A stretch of DNA of 64,000 nt. It comes from Petrimonas mucosa. GTDB lineage: Bacteria > Bacteroidota > Bacteroidia > Bacteroidales > Dysgonomonadaceae. The DNA lies in assembly GCF_900095795.1 (NCBI RefSeq), contig NZ_LT608328.1, positions 985,001 to 1,049,000 of the forward strand, written 5' to 3'. Position 1 is the first letter of the stretch, and every line of letters begins with the position of its first letter. The notes below the pieces were generated by a model. That model was given only the letters and a program-made list of their open reading frames with translations. It was not told the origin of the DNA and did not search any database. The position numbers were made by a program, and so were the translations under genes. Shown here piece by piece: positions 55,156-64,000 of the stretch.

Positions 55156-58080
55156 TTATGGATTGATTGTTGTTGAATTGTCAATAAAAAGATTCTCATC
55201 GGGGATCTGCTGAAAATCACCATTATGTTTTAATCTACAGCCCCAACGGAGACTTTTGCCTTCATAATCCTGGAAATAGATCAGTTGATAGGCGTGAAAT
55301 CCCTTTTCGAGGGCTATGCTCCCACTGGCGGTAATCGCGGCATGCGATCCATCATTGTCAACCACCAGTTCATTGCCGATGAACAGGACCGACCCATCGT
55401 CAGATTGTGTCATGAAATCATACACCCCGTCTTCCGGAACCCATAGTAATCCTTGAAAGGTAAATCCAAAATGGTTTTCACGCTCTGCATGCTCAATGGA
55501 GGGCGATCTCAGCTTCCCCTTTTTTACCACTTTCGATTTCAGGAGATCAGCCACAGAGCTGAAAACCCCTTCGTGATAGGTGTAAACCACCCCTTGCTCC
55601 CTCTCTTCCCGATGCAGTGCCTTTCTGAATCGGGCTTTTGTAGCATCGATCGAAAAAGTGTTGCTTGGGGTATACCCCTCCTTGAATGCTTTTGCCTTGA
55701 TGAGTGTCGAATTGGATATTTTAAATGGACCTCTGTAGAGCAACGCATTTTTATCGGGTTCGGTTCCATCCAGGGTGTAGTAGATCTGGGCGCCTTCGGT
55801 TGCGGTGCCCAGTGTTACCTCTATCTCATTCTGAAAGAGATAGAGATCTTTCGTGGTATATGGGATGGAGACGACCTTCTCGGTGGTCAATGAGGCCGGA
55901 AATGTTTCGGGTGATGTTCCTCTCTCCCTGTTTGGTTCGTCGGAGAGCTCGAAGGTGAGTTCCCCGCCTTCCATTAACTGGGTATAGGTAATGTAGTTAT
56001 TTTCAATGATGTGTCCGTTTAGGATCACCTTGTTGATATATATGTTCCTCTCCCGATCGTTGGCCGTGATGATTAGACGCTTCCCGTTTGCCAGCCCGAT
56101 TTCTGCCTTTTCAAACAGGGGAGTTGTAAGGAGGAACTGGTTTGAACCGGGACAGAGGGGGTAGATGCCCAAACTGCTCAGGATATACCATGCCGACATC
56201 TGGCCGCAATCCTCATTTCCGCTCAATCCGTCGGGAGTTGGTTGATAGAGCTCCTTCAGGATCCTGCGGGTCCAATATTGCGTTTTCCAGGGTGCTCCGA
56301 CATAATTATAGAGGTACGCCATATGATGGCTAGGCTCGTTACCCTGTACATATTGACCGATCATGCCGGTAATATCGGCCATCTCCCCGTCGACACGCTC
56401 TTCGGCGGCGAACAGCTCGTCGACAGCAGCCTCAAACTCATTCTCACCTCCAAACAGTTGCACCATGCCATTTACATCGTGAGGAACAAAATAGCGGTAT
56501 TGCCATGCGGTAGCCTCGGTATAGGAGCGTCCCGGGGCAAAGGGATTGAAGGGCGACTCCCAATTGCCGTCCGACCGTTTACCCCTGAAAAATTTTGTTT
56601 CCCCATCGAACACGTTGATATAGGAGAGTGATCGGTTAAAGTAGGTCTCGGCATCCTGTTCATATCCCAACTGCTGCGCCACACGTGAGATGCACCAGTC
56701 ATCGTATGCAAACTCCAACAGGCAGGAGACCGACTCCCGCTTCTTGTTTGCCGGAATAAAACCGTTACGGATATAATCTGAAGCTCCTTTCCGGTTCACC
56801 TCGGAAGAGATCTTCATGGCTCGAAAAGCTTCCCGGATATTGATGTCAGGATCCAGGATCCCTTTATTGAACGCATCTGCAATGACTGAAACCGAGTGGT
56901 ATCCGATCATGGTTCCGGTTTCACCGGAGGAGAGCGGCCAGATGGGCAGTTCACCGGTGGCATCATACATGACCAGCATCGAGCGAATGATGTCGTTGAC
57001 CAGTACGGTATCGATAAGCGTCATCAATGGATGCCATGCCCTGAAGGTATCCCAAAGGGATAGCGTGGAGAAATAGCGGAATGATTTGTCTGTAGATGCA
57101 ATCTGCTTGTCGTGTCTGCGGTACTGGCCATTTACGTCGCTCATGATGTTGGGAACAACTTTAGCCCGGTAGATCGCAGTATAGAAATTCTTCAACTGAT
57201 CCCTGTTTTTACTCTCAACCACGATCTGCTTCAACTCCTCGTTCCACCTGTTCCTGGTCTCCCTGTATACGGCATCGAAATCGTATCCGTCGATATCATC
57301 TTCAAGGTTCCGGCGTGCATTCTCCTCGCTGACAATAGAGAGCCCCACCTTGACCACCAACGGAGTACCGTCGGATTGCCCGAACTGGGCAACGGCCCGA
57401 GAATGATCTTCAGGGATATATAAGTTCTTGAAGGGTTGTGAGAACTGTGCCACAAAGTAGACTGGCTGATCCTGCACCCAGCCGCTGGTTATCCGCATGC
57501 CTGCAATCTCATTGGGTCCGCTTCCGCGTATCGAGAGCGTATCGATCAACTCATCCCTGGTCAGCAGATGCTTCATGTCGATTACAAGCGATGCCGGTAA
57601 ACCCTTCCTGAAAGTGTAGCGATGGACACCGGCATAGGTTGATGCCGTCATCTCGGCCAGTATTCCCTCTTTCCGGAAATTGACGGAGTAATATCCGGGT
57701 GTAGCCTTCTCATCCTTGTGGGAGAAACCAATGGGTTCGGGAGTGTAGTGTTCGGCTCCGTTGTCCATTGCCCTGGAGGTGGGATGAAAGAGAATGTCTC
57801 CCAGGTCGATGGCTCCGGTGCCACTCAGGTGAGTATGGGAAAACCCGATGATGGTTGAATCGCTGTAATGGTATCCGGCACATGCATCCCAATTGTCCCT
57901 CCGGGTGTCGGGACTCAGTTGAACAGCACCATAGGGCGATGTTGCCCCTGGATAGGTATGACCATGGCCCCCTGTACCGATAAAGGGGTCAACATAATCT
58001 ATCGGGTCTACCGCCATGTTGCCGATACAACCTGGAAGGAGCAGCAATAACAGCCAACCCAATGCAATTTTTTTCATCAT
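55156..58080 (-). CDS. GH92 alpha-mannosidase lipoprotein with chitobiase-like and PA14 domains
   Basis: A 974-residue exo-alpha-mannosidase. The signal ends at a lipobox cysteine (LLLLLPGCIGN). The GH92 catalytic part begins with DYVDPFIGTGGHGHTYPGA and includes GFSHTHLSGTGA, LSLWDTFRAWHPL and a later YVQGNEPSHHMAYLYN and GNEDCGQMSAWYILS, with acidic residues of the catalytic site. C-terminally come a chitobiase-type Ig-like domain (IYYTLDGTEPDKNALLYRG) and a PA14 module (SDDGSVLFIGNELVVDNDG). GH92 enzymes use Ca2+ and trim alpha-mannose from N-glycans or mannans at the cell surface or periplasm. A gene with the same two C-terminal modules follows 18 bp away. Confidence 0.92.
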   Translation of the reverse strand: MMKKIALGWLLLLLLPGCIGNMAVDPIDYVDPFIGTGGHGHTYPGATSPYGAVQLSPDTRRDNWDACAGYHYSDSTIIGFSHTHLSGTGAIDLGDILFHPTSRAMDNGAEHYTPEPIGFSHKDEKATPGYYSVNFRKEGILAEMTASTYAGVHRYTFRKGLPASLVIDMKHLLTRDELIDTLSIRGSGPNEIAGMRITSGWVQDQPVYFVAQFSQPFKNLYIPEDHSRAVAQFGQSDGTPLVVKVGLSIVSEENARRNLEDDIDGYDFDAVYRETRNRWNEELKQIVVESKNRDQLKNFYTAIYRAKVVPNIMSDVNGQYRRHDKQIASTDKSFRYFSTLSLWDTFRAWHPLMTLIDTVLVNDIIRSMLVMYDATGELPIWPLSSGETGTMIGYHSVSVIADAFNKGILDPDINIREAFRAMKISSEVNRKGASDYIRNGFIPANKKRESVSCLLEFAYDDWCISRVAQQLGYEQDAETYFNRSLSYINVFDGETKFFRGKRSDGNWESPFNPFAPGRSYTEATAWQYRYFVPHDVNGMVQLFGGENEFEAAVDELFAAEERVDGEMADITGMIGQYVQGNEPSHHMAYLYNYVGAPWKTQYWTRRILKELYQPTPDGLSGNEDCGQMSAWYILSSLGIYPLCPGSNQFLLTTPLFEKAEIGLANGKRLIITANDRERNIYINKVILNGHIIENNYITYTQLMEGGELTFELSDEPNRERGTSPETFPASLTTEKVVSIPYTTKDLYLFQNEIEVTLGTATEGAQIYYTLDGTEPDKNALLYRGPFKISNSTLIKAKAFKEGYTPSNTFSIDATKARFRKALHREEREQGVVYTYHEGVFSSVADLLKSKVVKKGKLRSPSIEHAERENHFGFTFQGLLWVPEDGVYDFMTQSDDGSVLFIGNELVVDNDGSHAAITASGSIALEKGFHAYQLIYFQDYEGKSLRWGCRLKHNGDFQQIPDENLFIDNSTTINP

Positions 58081-58097
58081 TGACTACCTTTTTGACT

Positions 58098-59714
58098 CTA
58101 ACGTTTCAGTTCTGACGGGAATATGGGGCGTGGTGTCTTGCCCTCCGGAGCATAGCGAAGTTCCAGCGACTGACCGCCATGATCCTCGAAATACTCCACC
58201 TTGATGATATGCGAACCCGATGTCAGATCGGCCACTCCGTACTTGGTTGTACGGGAGTGCGACCCGTCGTTGTTGATGATCTCCTTGCCGTCGATGATCA
58301 GTCTGGAGCCATCATCCGATGCAAGTTCAAACTTGTATCTCCCTGCCTCGTCTATCTGTAGGGTGGAAGAGAAGATGACTGCATAGTGATCTTCTGTCTC
58401 GGCAACTGGAAGTCCGTTGAGGGTGAACGCATGGAGATAACCGACGGCATCGGCCTTGCCAAATTTGGTGAAATCGGGAAGCTTCTTCTCATTGTAGTTC
58501 TTGTAAAGTTTATACTCTATGGATGCCTCACCTTCCGGAACGGCTGTATAGAGAAAATTGCTCGCTACCAGACTGTAGTTGCCGTTTTTGTAGGCAATGG
58601 CCTGGATGGTACAGCTCTCTTTCAACTCAAACGGTCCGGTGTACCGGATCGATTCTTTCGTAGGAGCAGTTCCATCGAGTGTATAATAGATCTCCGCACC
58701 TTCGGTATCGACGGTGATGGTCACCTTTTCACCTTTGTCCACAACACCCTTGAAGGGGTGAATCAGCGGAACGGGGACGTAGCAGAGATCGGTTTTGGGT
58801 TCAAATGCCTCCTGCATGAAGCGGCCTCTGCATTCACGTGGCAGTTCCACCCCGAGAAGCCCGGCAACGGTAGCTGCATTGTCGTAGATCATGTTGGCGT
58901 GTGCCATGAACTTCCCTTTGGTAACACCTTTTCCATACATGATAACCGGGATCTGCAGCTCCTCCATCGAATCACCGCCATGGCCATAGTGGATTCCTCC
59001 ATGATCGGCAGTAATGATGATAACGGCGTCCTTGAGCATATCCCTCTCCTCAAGTTTCTTTACAAACTCGCCCACCTGTTTGTCCATATGGCTGATACAG
59101 TCGAAATACTCCTGGCTTTCGTGGCCGGTTTCATGACCCTGGTGATCAGTGATGTCGATGGATACAAACAGCAGTTCGGGTTCGTCGGCCAGATAATCGG
59201 CAAATGCCTGCTGAAGCAGTTCGTCTGCGCTATAGCCCTTCTCCTTGTTTGAATAGAGCGCCTTGTCGAAGACCGTCATGTCGTACATGCGTGTCTCTCC
59301 ACTCCACTCAATATAGGCGTACATCTTTGCGTCGGGTTTCTGTTCCCGTATCACATCGAACATCGTGGGAAAAAGTCCAATGGAGTTCCTTGCCGCCGGT
59401 TCGATGGAGTAGTTGTCTCTTTCCCAGTCGTTTCCTGTAACTCCGTGCATCTCGATGGGTGCACCGGTAACCATGGACATCCAGTTCTGGCTGCTGGAAG
59501 TTTCCCTTACGCAACGCGTGTCGAGCGACACTGCACCATTCTCGATGAGATAGTTGAAGGTGGGGGTTGTGGCCCGTTGGATACCGATCGAGCTCATGGC
59601 ATCGAATCCAAGAAAAATTACATGTTTTGCACGGGGAGTATTTTCATTCTTGTTGCAACAGCCTGTTAAAAAGAGTGCAGCAATGATGGTTGATATGGTA
59701 AGCAAATGTTTCAT
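58098..59714 (-). CDS. Alkaline-phosphatase-superfamily phosphodiesterase lipoprotein with PA14
   Basis: A 538-residue lipoprotein (AALFLTGCCN). The catalytic domain belongs to the nucleotide pyrophosphatase/phosphodiesterase branch: HVIFLGFDAMSSIGIQ (first metal aspartate), a threonine or serine nucleophile region near ETSSSQNWMSM, SIDITDHQGHETGH, and ITADHGGIHYGHGG. Two C-terminal modules follow: a chitobiase-type Ig-like domain (IYYTLDGTAPTKESIRYTG) and PA14 (ASDDGSRLIIDGKEIINNDG). The same pair is found at the end of the GH92 gene, so the two proteins likely bind the same glycan. Substrate unknown; a sugar-phosphodiester or sulfate/phosphate ester is possible. Confidence 0.82.
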   Translation of the reverse strand: MKHLLTISTIIAALFLTGCCNKNENTPRAKHVIFLGFDAMSSIGIQRATTPTFNYLIENGAVSLDTRCVRETSSSQNWMSMVTGAPIEMHGVTGNDWERDNYSIEPAARNSIGLFPTMFDVIREQKPDAKMYAYIEWSGETRMYDMTVFDKALYSNKEKGYSADELLQQAFADYLADEPELLFVSIDITDHQGHETGHESQEYFDCISHMDKQVGEFVKKLEERDMLKDAVIIITADHGGIHYGHGGDSMEELQIPVIMYGKGVTKGKFMAHANMIYDNAATVAGLLGVELPRECRGRFMQEAFEPKTDLCYVPVPLIHPFKGVVDKGEKVTITVDTEGAEIYYTLDGTAPTKESIRYTGPFELKESCTIQAIAYKNGNYSLVASNFLYTAVPEGEASIEYKLYKNYNEKKLPDFTKFGKADAVGYLHAFTLNGLPVAETEDHYAVIFSSTLQIDEAGRYKFELASDDGSRLIIDGKEIINNDGSHSRTTKYGVADLTSGSHIIKVEYFEDHGGQSLELRYAPEGKTPRPIFPSELKR

Positions 59715-59834
59715 GTTGATCTTTTTAGATAAATATGAGGAGAGGCCTGTTCCTGACTCATGATTGACCTGCAGGGAGAAAAAAGGGACTGAATGGGGCG
59801 GAATGTTGCATCCGCCCCGTTCAATCCGTTCAAA

Positions 59835-61538
59835 CTAATTATATCCGTAATTCTGTTTCAGGGCACCTGCTGCTTTTGTAATCTCATTGGATGGGTAGGG
59901 GAAGCAGATCTTGTGGTCTTCCCATTTGGGGGCAGGAGACTGAAAATCGAGGTATGCACCGATGGTATAGGGTCCATCCGGATCGCCCCGGTAACCATCC
60001 ATAAACCGACTTTCGCCCGTGTTGGGGTCGGTGACGTAGCCGGAGTAGTGGCGTGCTCTCGGATGAGTTTCAAGCTCCTTGATGGCAAGGGCCTTGATCT
60101 CCGGGTAGCTGCTTACGGCCCAGCGCTTCAGGTCGCCAAGATGGTCGGCTACCGGTTCGTATGCCAGTTCGCAGAACCGTTCGTGGTAAAGCTCCTCCCA
60201 GGTACCTACACAATTTTCAGGAAGATTTACCCTTGCACGGATCTTGTTGAGATCTTTGGCTGCTTCTGAATTGTTGCCTTTAGCCAGATTGGCCTCTGCC
60301 CTGAGCAGCATACAGTCTGCAAAACGGATGACGGTGAAGTTTACACGCGCCGTTGGCCAGTCGCCCGAGTTGTTGACATAGCCAGCATTGATGGCATCCG
60401 GATAGCCGAAGGGATCCATCCACTTATTGATCTGGAAGCCGGTCTCGACGTCGGATTCCGAAAAGAAGCGGCGGGTTTCACCCCAGAACTGGAACTCCTG
60501 GCCATATTTGAGGATCGACCGGGTAAGCCGTTCGTTGTTCTCTTCCCCATCCTTGGCAAACTCCTCGTAAGCGTCCTGAGTGGGCTTGAATTGACCCCAG
60601 CCGTTGAAGACACCCCAGCCTTTGTTTTCCAGGATAACGCCCGGCCATTCAACACCGCCGCGCTTCCAGTCGTTGCCTCCATTGCTCGGGAATGTAAAGC
60701 AATATTCAGGACCCCACCAATATTTAAAATCGGCAGAGAAAAGATTGGAGAAAGAATCGGCAAGCCTCCTGCCATAGCTGTTTTCCAGCTCATTTACCAC
60801 GCTAATTACATTGTCCCACTTGGTGTTGTCCCAGGTGGCCCAATAGGCATACACGCGAGACATCATGGCTACAGCTGCTGCCTGGTGTGCCCTGCCCCGG
60901 TCATCGGGACCGTAGGTCTCAAATCTGGGGAGGTACTCTTTTGCCTTCTCGAAGTCGGCAATGATCATGGCGTAGTTATCCATGACGGTAGCCTGCTGTG
61001 GTGGAATGGAATAGTCGTATTCACCTTCCACCTCTTCATATTTGATTGCAGGAATGCCCTGCCTGTTGCTGCCATAGCGGTAGGCAAGACTGAAGTGGAG
61101 AAATCCCCTGACAAAGTAGGCTTCACCAAGGCTCCGTATCTCGATGGGGGTAAGGGTGGTTTTTGCCTGTTTGTCGAGTAGTGCCTTGACAACCCAGTTG
61201 GCACGGGCAATGATTCCCATGAAGAGATTATAGGTGTCTGAAAGGGGGCCCTCGTCACCCGAATAGTTGAGTGTAAAGAGTCCGGGATAACTCCTTGTAC
61301 GGCCGGGAACCATCATGTTGGTGGCACACTGCTCCCAGTAGATTTCCCGTCCATAACCGCCATCGGAATCGTAGATGGGGGCATACAGTGCCTTGATGGC
61401 GTTGATTGCCTGGGCATCGTTTGCAAAATAGGTGGTCGTGGTGGGACTCCCTTCCGGCTGAACATCGAGAAAATCGCTACAGCCTGCCAATAACATTGTT
61501 ACGGCGGCAACAACAATCATATATATCATCTTTTTCAT
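59835..61538 (-). CDS. susD: SusD-family glycan-binding lipoprotein
   Basis: A 567-residue surface lipoprotein (VAAVTMLLAGCSDFLDVQPEG) with the typical SusD start and TPR-like helical fold (LGEAYFVRGFLHFSLAYRYG; FADCMLLRAEANLAKGN; LNKIRARVNLP). SusD proteins cap the SusC transporter and bind the glycan. It ends with the family-typical WEDHKICFPYPSNEIT segment. It lies 15 bp downstream of the susC gene, the usual SusC-SusD order. Confidence 0.95.
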   Translation of the reverse strand: MKKMIYMIVVAAVTMLLAGCSDFLDVQPEGSPTTTTYFANDAQAINAIKALYAPIYDSDGGYGREIYWEQCATNMMVPGRTRSYPGLFTLNYSGDEGPLSDTYNLFMGIIARANWVVKALLDKQAKTTLTPIEIRSLGEAYFVRGFLHFSLAYRYGSNRQGIPAIKYEEVEGEYDYSIPPQQATVMDNYAMIIADFEKAKEYLPRFETYGPDDRGRAHQAAAVAMMSRVYAYWATWDNTKWDNVISVVNELENSYGRRLADSFSNLFSADFKYWWGPEYCFTFPSNGGNDWKRGGVEWPGVILENKGWGVFNGWGQFKPTQDAYEEFAKDGEENNERLTRSILKYGQEFQFWGETRRFFSESDVETGFQINKWMDPFGYPDAINAGYVNNSGDWPTARVNFTVIRFADCMLLRAEANLAKGNNSEAAKDLNKIRARVNLPENCVGTWEELYHERFCELAYEPVADHLGDLKRWAVSSYPEIKALAIKELETHPRARHYSGYVTDPNTGESRFMDGYRGDPDGPYTIGAYLDFQSPAPKWEDHKICFPYPSNEITKAAGALKQNYGYN

Positions 61539-61553
61539 AATAACTCTCCTTTT

Positions 61554-64000
61554 TTAATAAGTAAGTTTGACACCAAGTGAAAGAACTCTCGAGACAGGGT
61601 ATTTCAACGCATCCCATCCACCGGTCTCGGGATCCATTCCCGAGTAGGGCGTAATTGTGAAGAGGTTTTCACCGCTGAAGTAGACCGATAACGAGCTGCC
61701 ACGATCGAGGAAATGAGAACATTTACGCATCATTCTTGTCAGGTCATAAGTTACAGTAATGTTTTTGAACCGCAAATAGGAGGCATCCTCAAGATACCAG
61801 GTTGAAGGTGTTGTGAAGTTGCCGTTTGGATCAGACCTGCTCAGGCGAGGAATCTTCGAGTCGGTGTTGGTCGGGCTCCAGGCATCGAGAATATCTACTG
61901 AACGGTTGAAGTTCCCTTCCACATCGCCAAGGAGCGAGTATTTGGCCATGTAGGCGGCCTGTGCACCTTGAACACCCTGTAACATCAAGCTTAAGGTGAG
62001 ATCCTTCCAGCTGAATCCTCCGCTGAATGCATAGGTCCAGTCTGGCGTGGCATTGCCAACATATTGACGGTCCAATGCGTCGATCTTGCCGTCGCCATTG
62101 TAATCTTCAAATTTGAGATCCCCTGCCTTTGCATTGGGCTGGATCATCACGCCGTCTTTTGTGTAGGCTTGAGCCTCGGCATCGCTTTGGAAAATACCCA
62201 GGTATTTTATCATATAGAATTGGTTGAGCGGTCCACCCTCCTTGGTCTGGTAGATATAGGGAACCTGGCGGTAGGCTCCGCCGCCGGTCCAGACACCTTT
62301 GGACCCATCACCTGTGGTAACACCGATATCGGCAACCCAGTTCTTGTTGTATGCGGCATTTGCACTCAGGAAGTAGGACCACTCTTTTCCGATCCTGTCT
62401 TTCCAGCCGAATTGAGCTTCGAAACCACGGTTCATGATCTCACCGAGGTTGACCAGCATGGGGCTTACCCCGATTGACGCCGGCCATCCTGAAGATTGAC
62501 TCTGGATAAGGTTGTATGTCCGTTTGTTGTAGAAGTCGAAAGAGATCGAGAGTCGGTTTGCAAACATATCGATATCGAGTCCTGCATCAAACTGTTCCGA
62601 AGTCTCCCAGGTAAGCTTGGGATTGAGTGCCTTGCCATTGTAATAGAAAGTTCCAGTATATCCGGCATCGGATTCAAAACCGTATTGCTGGCTCTGATTG
62701 TTCCATCCGGCAGAACTGAGGGTCTGGGATTTGTAATTGTACCCGACTGAACCCAGGTTGCCGACACGACCGAACGAACCGCGCACTTTCAGCAGGTTTA
62801 TCAGCTCGCTGTTGAAGAAGGCCTCGTTGGAGATCTTCCATGCAGCGGTAATGGCCGGAAAGTCGCCATAGTTGTTGGCATCCGGAAGACGACCTGCGTA
62901 GTCACGACGCCAGGAGGCTGTCATGAAGTATCGGTCATCAAAGCTGTAGGAGATCCGGCTGATCAGGGCAACGTTCGCATCGGGACCGGTCATGTAGTCG
63001 GAAGGCTTGTTCCAGGCTTCTGCAAAATTGAAATACTGCAGGTTTTTCGACTCGTCGGCAAATGTTGATCCGGTAGCGGAGAATCCTCTCTGGGAGTAGT
63101 AGTCGGATGTGGTGGAGAGAAGAGCTCCCACGGTATGCTTGTCGAAAGTACGGTCGAAAGTTAGTGTGTTCTCCGTCTTCCAGCCCTGATTTCTGTATGT
63201 GCTGTATTCGAGACTATTGGATGCGTTCGGCTTTCCCACCTCGGTGATCATGTGGCTGAAGTTCTTGTAGAACCCGCTGTTGGTATAGAAAGAGAATTTA
63301 CTGTTGAACTTGAGGCCCGTAACGATGTTGCCGATCTCCATTCCAGTGGTGGTGAAGAAGCTGTTGTTCCGGTTGTAGCGGTCGTCAGCGGTGAGAATAC
63401 GGAGCGGATTGATCACATCACCGTGGATGCTGGCGTAGTTGCTGCCATACTTGGCAATATATTCGGGATCTTCGGTAGTGACACCACCGAAACCGCTGCC
63501 GGTGTAGTAATGCTTGTCGGCACTCTGTGGCATGTAGATGGCGCTGATAATGGCTCCCGAATAGCCGGAATCGGTATCGACTCCCCGGTCGTCAGATTGG
63601 CCGAAGCGGAAATCCTCGGTGATTTTCACCCATTTATTGATCTGAAGGTCGCCACGGTAGTTGATACCCATTGACTTGTTATAGGTGCCGACCAGCACGC
63701 CGTCATCTTTGGAGGCAGAAAAGCCCACGCGATTCTTGAAGGTGTCGGTTCCGGAATTGAGTACCACATTGTGGCGGTGATAGAGTGCGCTCCTGAAGAT
63801 CTCGTCGATCCAGTTGGTACGGGTAACCCCGATATATGGGTTGAGGTTGACATCCCATCCTGCATCCAGCCCCACCCCTGAATTGGCGCTCGAGAGCTGA
63901 CGCATCTTTATCTGCTGTTCGGCGTTAAGCGACTGGACAACGTTTGTTGCAGTACGCACGCCCATAAGTCCATCATAGCTGACGGAGACACCTTTCTGAC
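61554..64000 (-). CDS. susC: SusC-family TonB-dependent receptor, 5' end outside the window
   Basis: Over 800 residues are visible of a SusC-type outer-membrane beta-barrel: strands such as NRVGFSASKDDGVLVGTYN, DRYFMTASWRRDYAGRLPD, NRGFEAQFGWKDRIGKEW and a typical C-terminus ending VSRVLSLGVKLTY. The frame continues past the right edge (preceding ATG at 63965 still reads in phase to YDGLMG), so the plug, TonB box and signal peptide are missing from the window. It imports oligosaccharides for the PUL enzymes downstream. Confidence 0.95.
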   Translation of the reverse strand, partial: QKGVSVSYDGLMGVRTATNVVQSLNAEQQIKMRQLSSANSGVGLDAGWDVNLNPYIGVTRTNWIDEIFRSALYHRHNVVLNSGTDTFKNRVGFSASKDDGVLVGTYNKSMGINYRGDLQINKWVKITEDFRFGQSDDRGVDTDSGYSGAIISAIYMPQSADKHYYTGSGFGGVTTEDPEYIAKYGSNYASIHGDVINPLRILTADDRYNRNNSFFTTTGMEIGNIVTGLKFNSKFSFYTNSGFYKNFSHMITEVGKPNASNSLEYSTYRNQGWKTENTLTFDRTFDKHTVGALLSTTSDYYSQRGFSATGSTFADESKNLQYFNFAEAWNKPSDYMTGPDANVALISRISYSFDDRYFMTASWRRDYAGRLPDANNYGDFPAITAAWKISNEAFFNSELINLLKVRGSFGRVGNLGSVGYNYKSQTLSSAGWNNQSQQYGFESDAGYTGTFYYNGKALNPKLTWETSEQFDAGLDIDMFANRLSISFDFYNKRTYNLIQSQSSGWPASIGVSPMLVNLGEIMNRGFEAQFGWKDRIGKEWSYFLSANAAYNKNWVADIGVTTGDGSKGVWTGGGAYRQVPYIYQTKEGGPLNQFYMIKYLGIFQSDAEAQAYTKDGVMIQPNAKAGDLKFEDYNGDGKIDALDRQYVGNATPDWTYAFSGGFSWKDLTLSLMLQGVQGAQAAYMAKYSLLGDVEGNFNRSVDILDAWSPTNTDSKIPRLSRSDPNGNFTTPSTWYLEDASYLRFKNITVTYDLTRMMRKCSHFLDRGSSLSVYFSGENLFTITPYSGMDPETGGWDALKYPVSRVLSLGVKLTY

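Overview
The window comes from an anaerobic, glycan-degrading member of the Bacteroidota, most likely order Bacteroidales and plausibly Dysgonomonadaceae (Proteiniphilum/Petrimonas-like). The evidence is a SusC/SusD pair with GH92 and GH33 enzymes, start codons without Shine-Dalgarno sequences, promoter-like TAnnTTTG boxes, IS families common in this phylum, and a trimeric [FeFe]-hydrogenase typical of fermenters. Genus-level placement is inference. I recognised no rRNA or tRNA gene.

Region by region. (1) 1-730: the 5' part of a NanM-like mutarotase gene that has lost its start codon. (2) 725-6251: a pile of insertion sequences: a deleted IS30, a deleted IS66 (tnpA, truncated tnpB, tnpC fragment), about 750 bp of AT-rich DNA with two CRISPR-repeat-like relics, an intact IS1380-type transposase gene and a frameshifted IS1595. 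(3) 6278-14885: a complete type I-B cas operon in the order cas8b-cas7-cas5-cas3-cas6-cas1-cas2-cas4. (4) 14886-22976: leader and a CRISPR array of 109 identical 37-bp repeats and 108 spacers. (5) 23041-24392: a frameshifted IS4. (6) 24488-28714: sialidase and N-acylglucosamine 2-epimerase, separated by another transposase gene. Regions 1 and 6 look like one sialic-acid (nan) locus split by the roughly 23.7-kb CRISPR/IS island. (7) 28872-36480, minus strand: MurU-like nucleotidyltransferase, an AmgK-like kinase fused to a RapZ C-terminal domain, NAD synthetase, a HAD phosphatase, an ISL3 element with a perfect 8-bp target duplication, and pgi. (8) 36494-39237: gpsA and lysS. (9) 39560-48042, plus strand: a ten-gene hydrogenase operon with a signalling half (DRTGG, GHKL ATPase, HydS-like protein, DRTGG, PHP, GHKL ATPase) followed by a catalytic half (Trx-like ferredoxin, HydB, HydA, HydC). 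(10) 48165-51545: glyA and recG. (11) 51552-64000, minus strand: a polysaccharide utilisation locus with a GH63-like glycosidase interrupted by a stop codon, a phosphodiesterase-alkaline phosphatase fusion, a GH92 mannosidase, an alkaline-phosphatase-superfamily lipoprotein, SusD and partial SusC.

How the parts work together. The cas operon and array form one self-sufficient adaptive immune system: Cas1-Cas2-Cas4 for acquisition, Cas6 for processing, Cas8b-Cas7-Cas5 for surveillance and Cas3 for destruction. Two spacer pairs encode almost the same peptide with mostly silent base differences, so the array appears to have sampled diverged relatives of the same phage genes at different times. 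The hydrogenase operon couples H2 formation to NADH and ferredoxin, and its upstream half looks like a redox or H2 sensing module. The terminal PUL combines mannosidase activity with several phosphatase/phosphodiesterase activities, which suggests a phosphorylated, mannose-rich substrate. The strongest candidates for something undescribed are the hydrogenase-linked signalling module with its Phe-substituted HydS-like protein, the AmgK-RapZ fusion beside MurU, and the protein-level recurrence of spacers.
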